This document shows positions 58,511-64,000 of a stretch of 64,000 nucleotides of DNA, piece after piece. Both the position numbers and the translations under genes were made by a program. The notes beneath the pieces were generated by a model, which saw nothing but the letters and a program-made list of their open reading frames with translations, searched no databases and was not told the DNA's origin. Source of the DNA: Leptasterias polaris (Eukaryota > Echinodermata > Asteroidea > Forcipulatida > Asteriidae); the NCBI GenBank assembly GCA_037783415.1, contig JAZGTN010000029.1, forward strand, positions 4,111,501 to 4,175,500, in the 5' to 3' direction. Every line of letters starts with the position of its first letter. Position 1 is the stretch's first letter.

Positions 58511-59427
58511 ATGAAGACTAGTGTTTTACTCATTTACTAAAAACTATGGCATTTCAAGCAAAACTATTTCAAGGGAAGTTTTTTTACCATGACTATCTTT
58601 ATACCATGTAAGTTACGTGCAAATCTGTGAAAATTTATATTTTCAATCTTACCAATGTTGTACAAACCATTTAAGTACAAAGGGCAGGATTTCTTGATAT
58701 GTGACAACATTTACAAATTGTTTCACCATGCAGATGTAAAAAGGTCTAACTAATTCAGATACAAGTCTGAAATTTCTCATCCCTAAAATGTTGCAAATCC
58801 CTATGTGTAATAATATTATCTGTCTGGCCATGCATGCAAGCTTTTAATGCCTTGATTTAAAACTATGCTTTTATTGCATAGTCTTGACTCAAGTCTGTAA
58901 AGCATGCATGCACGCCTTCGGCAATGAGACCCAGTCTGGCAAAACCTGAACGTTCTCAGCCTTTACAATGTGCAACTAAACCCCACTAACAGTTAAAAAA
59001 ATAACCCCAGGGACAAATTTTTATGTCACATAGAGTATTTCCTCTAGATTCTGACGGGAAAAGACAAATTCTGAAACGTTGTTGAGAACAGTGTTAATTT
59101 CCACGATAAACAACACAATCTCCCTTGAAAAATGTGTCCGAGGTTGCCAGAGCCAGTCACAAATGTTATTAAACACAGACAAGAGGGCCATTCCAAAATG
59201 ACAGCTTCACAAGCCTAGGCTCCTTCATAGGCTCTTGTCTGCACCCTTTTGCTGCACTGTGCCATTAGCACATCATTTAAAAATCGTTTAAAATGCCAGC
59301 CAATGGCTAAAAGCATCAATTCAAAAGGCCCTCAGTGATCGCCAGAGGTGTGTCTGGTTGATTCCAGGGCACCCTGTATTTGGTTCGGATGCTGGCTATT
59401 TGCATGTACAATGACCCAATTCACCTA
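58511..59427. other. Non-genic spacer
   Basis: 58560-58660 shares AAGGGAAGTTT.TACCATGAC, CTATCTTTATACCATG and GTGCAAATCTGTG with 36850-36910, a further dispersed repeat. No gene is seen. Confidence 0.4.
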
Positions 59428-59520
59428 GGCCCAATTTCATGGCGGTTGCGGCCCATAGAATCCATAACAGGGTGCTCAAGCGCAGCATTCTGTGGTAAGC
59501 AAGGCCATGAGACTGGACCC
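59428..59520. mobile_element. Short diverged copy of the GGGCCCAATTTCATGG MITE
   Basis: GGCCCAATTTCATGGCGG on the left and GGCCATGAGACTGGACCC on the right, with an internal AAGCGCAGCATTCTG. Confidence 0.6.
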
Positions 59521-60969
59521 TGTCCTCCTCATCTCAATAATCTTGGTTGTGCCATTTTGGGAGTTAATGTCCCAGTGTGTTATACATGTGCGCACCATAT
59601 TGTTGAATGCAATAAGACTCCCAAGCTGACGAGCGTGGCAGACCGCAGTAGCTGTGTTTTATTGGTACAATAGGAAGTTAGCAACTTGGTCGCACTGTTT
59701 TAAAAATCTACAGCTAAGTAGGGCACCCTATTTCCGAGATCCTGCCTCATTCATACAAAGCAACATGAGAGAACTACAGGTACATGACCTTGTAGGGTGA
59801 GACAGCTGCAAACTAATCAACAGATCGATATATATAAAAAACTATGCACTGCACTCTCTGCATATAAAGCATCAATAATTCAAGTAACACTGTGGGAAAT
59901 ACAGATAAAGTCTTGACCAAACCATCAGCAGGCCAGGAATTACATGGAGGCCATGGCCCCTGTTGGCTTGGTCTTGGCCTTGGTGCCCCTTCAAAAGTTT
60001 TCCATATTAAGATTTTCCAATGGAAGAGAAAATGGCCTTGCCCTCTCAAAGATGAAATTCCAGGCCTAACTCAGCTTCATGTAATATGCCTTTGAATCTA
60101 GAGTGACCATAAATCAATTGTGCTACCCAAGACAAAAAGTAAACATTCTCCATTTCAAAAAAATGGTTTGGTGTTTTATTTACTAACAATGGCAAATTAG
60201 CACCAACCCAGTTTCTGAGACACATTTTGCGAAGAGCGCCCAAATGATAGTCTCTGTTTGTAAACAAAACAAAAGTCCATAGAGGGTTTCACATACAGCG
60301 TGTTGCTGGTATTAAACAAGAACAAAAGTCTGACTTGGGTTAAGTCTAGGGTAGTTTGCGTTCCAGAGATGACAGCAAGCAGTGGTTGACCTATATAGCA
60401 CTTGTCTATAAATGCTGTACCCCTTTAAAACACGTTGATGATCAGGTGCAACCGATTGTCAAAGAAGAGACAAGATATTGAGTTTCTCAAATGGACCAGA
60501 TGGTTTTAAATTCAATTTGTCCCAATCTATGTGGACTCTGCAAGACACGTGCGTGCTGGTGAATAAGAAATTCTGTCCCTGAGCAAACTTTCTCAACTGT
60601 ATTTCACGACTTGAACATTTTTGCGCCATTGGACAAGTCATACAAATTTGAATTTGGGGAATAAACAAACACTTTTCTAGCACTGTGGAATTGATTTAGA
60701 TTTATATTTTATTTATTTGGTTTTGGTTTAAGTAACTAAGATAAATGTTTTTTCATGGATGAAATTAAAAACTTTCTGATCAATGCCAAACAATTTAAAC
60801 TAGACACGTGACATTGCATTTGTGCACAAATGCAGAGCTGTTTCGCTAATAATATTTTCAAATTACTCATCTGAATATCAAATTATTATAGTGTGTATAT
60901 AATCAAGTTAATATTACAGTAATAAATACCTTGTGAGATCGAATTAATTGTCTATAATTATATCTTGTA
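59521..60969. other. Non-genic region
   Basis: No ORF with a recognisable domain. Short repeats are shared with other introns (CTACCCAA.ACAAAAAGTA at 56985 and 60122). Confidence 0.35.
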
Positions 60970-61957
60970 AAACTGTACCTTTAAGGTAATATAACTTGAC
61001 AAATGATGACGTCATAATGACGTCAATTTTTTTTCGAAAAAGTTATGATGAATCAAGCCTATAAAAAAAGAATTTTGATTTTAGCATGTTCCGTTAGTAA
61101 TATATGACTTAAAGGGGCAAAAAATGAAAAAATCATAAAAAATCTTGTGATGACGTCATCATGACATCATTACAAGTTTACCAGGAACTTGCCATTATCT
61201 AACGACTTGCCAAGTTTCAACGTAATCAGACCTTTACTTTTGGAGATATACGACTTCAAAAAGTGCACCTTTAGTGTCACGTCACGTGACCCCTGATGAC
61301 GTAATCAATCTAAAACTTCATACATATGTTGGCTGCCTGACGGTCATCATGTGTATCAATTTTGAATCGATTACAAAAAACTTCGCCACACACATCTTCT
61401 CAAAGTGCAATTTGAACAGTTTTCCAACTGCCACTAGAGGGCGCTCTTGTATATTATGACGTCATTGGTATTTTTTTTTGAAAGTACATCCTGGCCGCAC
61501 ACTAACATCGTTAAAAGCAACTTCACAACTTTTGCCACTTTTGAATTACGAGGGCACTTCCGGTTTCGACCGGAAGAACCGGAAGTAGAGGTCACGTGAG
61601 GTCACGCACACTGAATAAAATGAAGCCCTAATTAATCCCCAATCCTGCAAACAGAATCCTACGGTCTCTTGTGGCTGATTTGATACGCATTTTCAAATAT
61701 TTCAAATATAAATCTTTAAGATGACGTCACGTGACAGGTGATGACGTCATCATGACATCCTTGTTTTAGACACATTATTGCACCAATGTCTTTCATCACT
61801 GAAAGTTTTATTGCAATTGCTCTTTAGGAACTATGCAAAATGCCACTTAGAACGAATTGTGCGTTATTTCAATGACTTCCGGTCGTGTTAGACAAATAAA
61901 TAAAAAAACTTTAACGAAAACAAGAGCTGTTCCGCTGCGCTACGCTGCGAAACAGCT
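60970..61957 (-). mobile_element. Diverged inverted relative of the 0.2-13.8 kb array unit
   Basis: Read on the minus strand it repeats the array layout: hairpin, CTCTTGTTTTCGTT, TGATGACGTCATC, ACTTCCGG and CCGGAAGTGCC, TGACGTCAT, AGAGCGCCCTCTAGTGGCAG, then TGATTACGTCATCAGGGGTCAC and later TGACGTCA words. It is heavily diverged, and no 3' hairpin/CTAG end is found at its left. Confidence 0.75.
61925..61957 (-). repeat. Terminal hairpin of the diverged relative
   Basis: AGCTGTTCCGC pairs with GCGAAACAGCT (one mismatch) around a GC-rich tip containing GCGCTACGCT. On the minus strand it is preceded by TT and followed by CTCTTGTTTTCG, like the array cassettes. Confidence 0.75.
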
Positions 61958-62031
61958 AATTATAAAATAACTACCCAAAGAACTGAATTTCTTTTGAAAA
62001 ACAAACACAGTACAAAGTATAATAATGAGAA

Positions 62032-62205
62032 TAGACCTTATGCATATGACGTCATTTGAGTAGGGCGCCCTCACCTAGAGGTCAAAAGAAAGATGCTCAT
62101 TGGTCAGTCTTGTGCGTCGCGCGTACAAATCAGCGCATTTCCATTGTTTCATCATCAGTTTACCTCTAAGATGGCGGCTTGGTGACGTCAATACATAAGG
62201 TCTAT
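62032..62205. mobile_element. MITE with TAGACCTTATGCAT ends, second copy
   Basis: Opposite orientation to 44934-45106, with TGACGTCATTTGAG near the left and AAGATGGCGGC near the right. Confidence 0.85.
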
Positions 62206-63095
62206 TTGGAGAAGATGGAGAATACCACTCTCTTACTGTGGGATTGATTTATACACATTTCTTTAAATGAAATGTTTTCCATGGTGAAAATATTCATTTT
62301 TCTGATCAATATGCAATATTAAGATTATAAAACAACTTTCCCAAGAACTGACCCATTACTTCAGGAAAACAAACATTAAAAGCCTAACAAAAACAGTCCA
62401 AGCTGTCCAGATGATTTGTTGGGTAAATTTCTATCAGCAAGGCAATTTATATATACAACGGGGAGAGACAAAAAAGGACAAGTAAAACTGTGAGCCTCAT
62501 CAACCAAGGATCCGTTTTATTGTACAGAAATTCCCTCGTGTTCCGCAGAAGAAAAAAACCTCTGGCTGAATAGCATCCAATCAAATCATTTCAAATGTCT
62601 TTTTCAACAAGGGACACAATTGAGATTGGAAATTGTCAACCTCACGAGATTGCTGCACCTGGACCATTATTGCCCGTAGCCGTGTTGTTTTCCCTCAAGA
62701 ATCTCAGCGCACGATCAAAGCAATTTCTTCGCTGAATCTGCTTTTTTTCCTCTCTCTCTTCATTTAACCCTCCTTATTTTACCACTGACAGACTGAAGAT
62801 GGTTGAATAGAGGATATCAAGGGGAGAGCAATAAATTTTGCAAAGTCAAAACAGAAATTCACTTATGTGCTATGATAAACAGTAGATGGCAGACCTAGGG
62901 GCGTTCAGAATTGAAATGCAATACTGACTATATAGAAATTTCTACATTGGAATGGCGACAAGTTTATTGGTATGTTTATACATGAGATATTTCTTTATAG
63001 GATATTCTGGCATGTAGGGTTTTTATAAACTCATCAGATCCAAGAAGTGGTTTGGGAATGATGTGTGTAAAACTTCTACAATAGTCACACAAGGG
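62206..63095. other. Non-genic spacer
   Basis: No gene or repeat family recognised. Confidence 0.4.
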
Positions 63096-63395
63096 CGTGT
63101 CGTGGCCGAGCAGGCAAGCACACCCGACTCAAGCTCTGGTGTTTCTGATCAGCAGAGTGTGGGTTTGAGTCCCGGTCTTGAAACTGGTGTCCTTAAAGCA
63201 AGACACTTAACCATTATTTCTTCATCCTTCGAATAAGACATAAAGATATAGGTCCTGTGTGTTGTGTAATGCACATTAAAAAACCAGTTACACCTATCGC
63301 TAAGAGAAGGGGGTTTGCCCTGATATTTCTGGCAGTGGCTGCCGAGTTCGCCGCAGAACCTTGTAAATTCTTATAAGGTGCTCTATACATGGGTC
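63096..63395 (+). mobile_element. tRNA-Leu-derived SINE
   Basis: The head GTCGTGGCCGAGCAGGCAAG, CGACTCAAGCTCTGGTG (CAA anticodon), a long variable arm, and GTGGGTTTGAGTCCCGG. The body follows (AGCAAGACACTTAACC, AGAGAAGGGGGTTTGCCC). This copy keeps the clearest leucine-tRNA head in the window. Confidence 0.85.
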
Positions 63396-64000
63396 TCATA
63401 ATTCATGAACTTCAAAAGTTGTTCGCTTTGTTCAAGCACCAATTGAGCACCTTATGGTGGATACATGCAGTATGTAAGAAGATATTTTAATGACTAGATG
63501 GGGTATGATGGGGAAGATCCAATTCACCCATGATAAATCTTGGTTGCAACTTTTGGGGATTCCCTGTGAGTTGCTGAGCAGAGTGCATTTTAAGCAACAC
63601 ACACATGGGTTTGACGTGCATCACATCTTTCCATGCAATTTGACTCCCAAAATGACAGGCCATGGGCAGACAGTAGCCGCTTGTGAGGTCAGTGCAAGTA
63701 GATCATGTTGTGAGAGCAATACATTTTCAAAACAAGTACCTGGACTTCCTGCAAGAACATTTTGTGTCCAGTTCAATGAAAACAAAAATATACTCCATTC
63801 ATCTGAATGCATTATATGAAATGCATATATGCACTCATTAACCTTTTTTTAAAAGAAGGGGGGGGGGGGGGGGACATACGTACAAAATGTAAACTTTCTC
63901 ATATGACCAGTATGGTATTTTGTCTGCCCAGAAATGCCCTAGACGAGGTCACGCTTTTGTAAATGTTACTGGTCTATATGTCCAAAAATATAAAGACAAA
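63396..64000. other. Right end, no recognised gene
   Basis: A 109-codon frame (63490-63819) has no recognisable domain. A poly-G run lies at 63858-63873. Confidence 0.35.

Noticed and set aside
63490..63819. 109-codon ORF as a gene
   Set aside because: No domain, no splice context and no second copy to support it.

Overview
This is eukaryotic nuclear DNA from an animal. It is AT-rich, has large introns with GT-AG splice sites, and is dense with many families of small transposons. It holds two confidently identified host genes, both on the + strand: a complete SLC30A5 (ZnT5) zinc transporter of 16 coding exons (23.8-46.6 kb) and a single-exon FEM1B-type ubiquitin-ligase receptor (50.4-52.4 kb). 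The gene structures and the repeat style (tRNA-derived SINEs, TTAA-flanked MITEs) suggest a marine invertebrate deuterostome. A sea star or other echinoderm is my best guess, but the species is inference only.

Region by region. 0.2-13.8 kb is a mosaic tandem array of ~1.16-kb units rich in the palindrome TGACGTCA. Its ends look like a non-autonomous Helitron2/Helentron: a 5' terminal AGGTGTTCGG, a 3' subterminal CCGAACACCT, a short 3' hairpin, then CTAG and T. Cassettes of long hairpins sit at its 5' side and once inside it. 5.5-8.2 kb interrupts the array with another dispersed element whose inverted copy lies at 22.1-23.1 kb. 13.8-23.7 kb is non-genic and holds MITEs, minisatellites, dead non-LTR reverse-transcriptase pieces, a SINE and one small unassigned membrane-protein ORF.

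23.8-46.6 kb is SLC30A5. All 16 coding exons can be joined in phase into a 760-residue protein. Its introns carry SINEs, MITEs, a long perfect-looking hairpin, a minisatellite that duplicates the exon 7 splice donor, and an apparently intact 3.7-kb piggyBac transposon encoding an 833-residue transposase. The piggyBac sits inside another repeat whose uninterrupted paralogue, about 4 kb upstream, shows the empty target site.

46.6-64 kb contains the 3' flank of SLC30A5 with a 74-bp minisatellite and a tRNA-like unit, then FEM1B, then gene-poor DNA with MITEs, SINEs, a degraded minus-strand coding fragment (56.4 kb), and at 61-62 kb a diverged inverted relative of the first array. The two host genes work separately. 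ZnT5 loads zinc into the early secretory pathway. FEM1B is the substrate receptor of a CUL2 ubiquitin ligase. The rest is mobile DNA, and the 0.2-13.8 kb array with its repeated regulatory-type motifs is the part most worth a second look.
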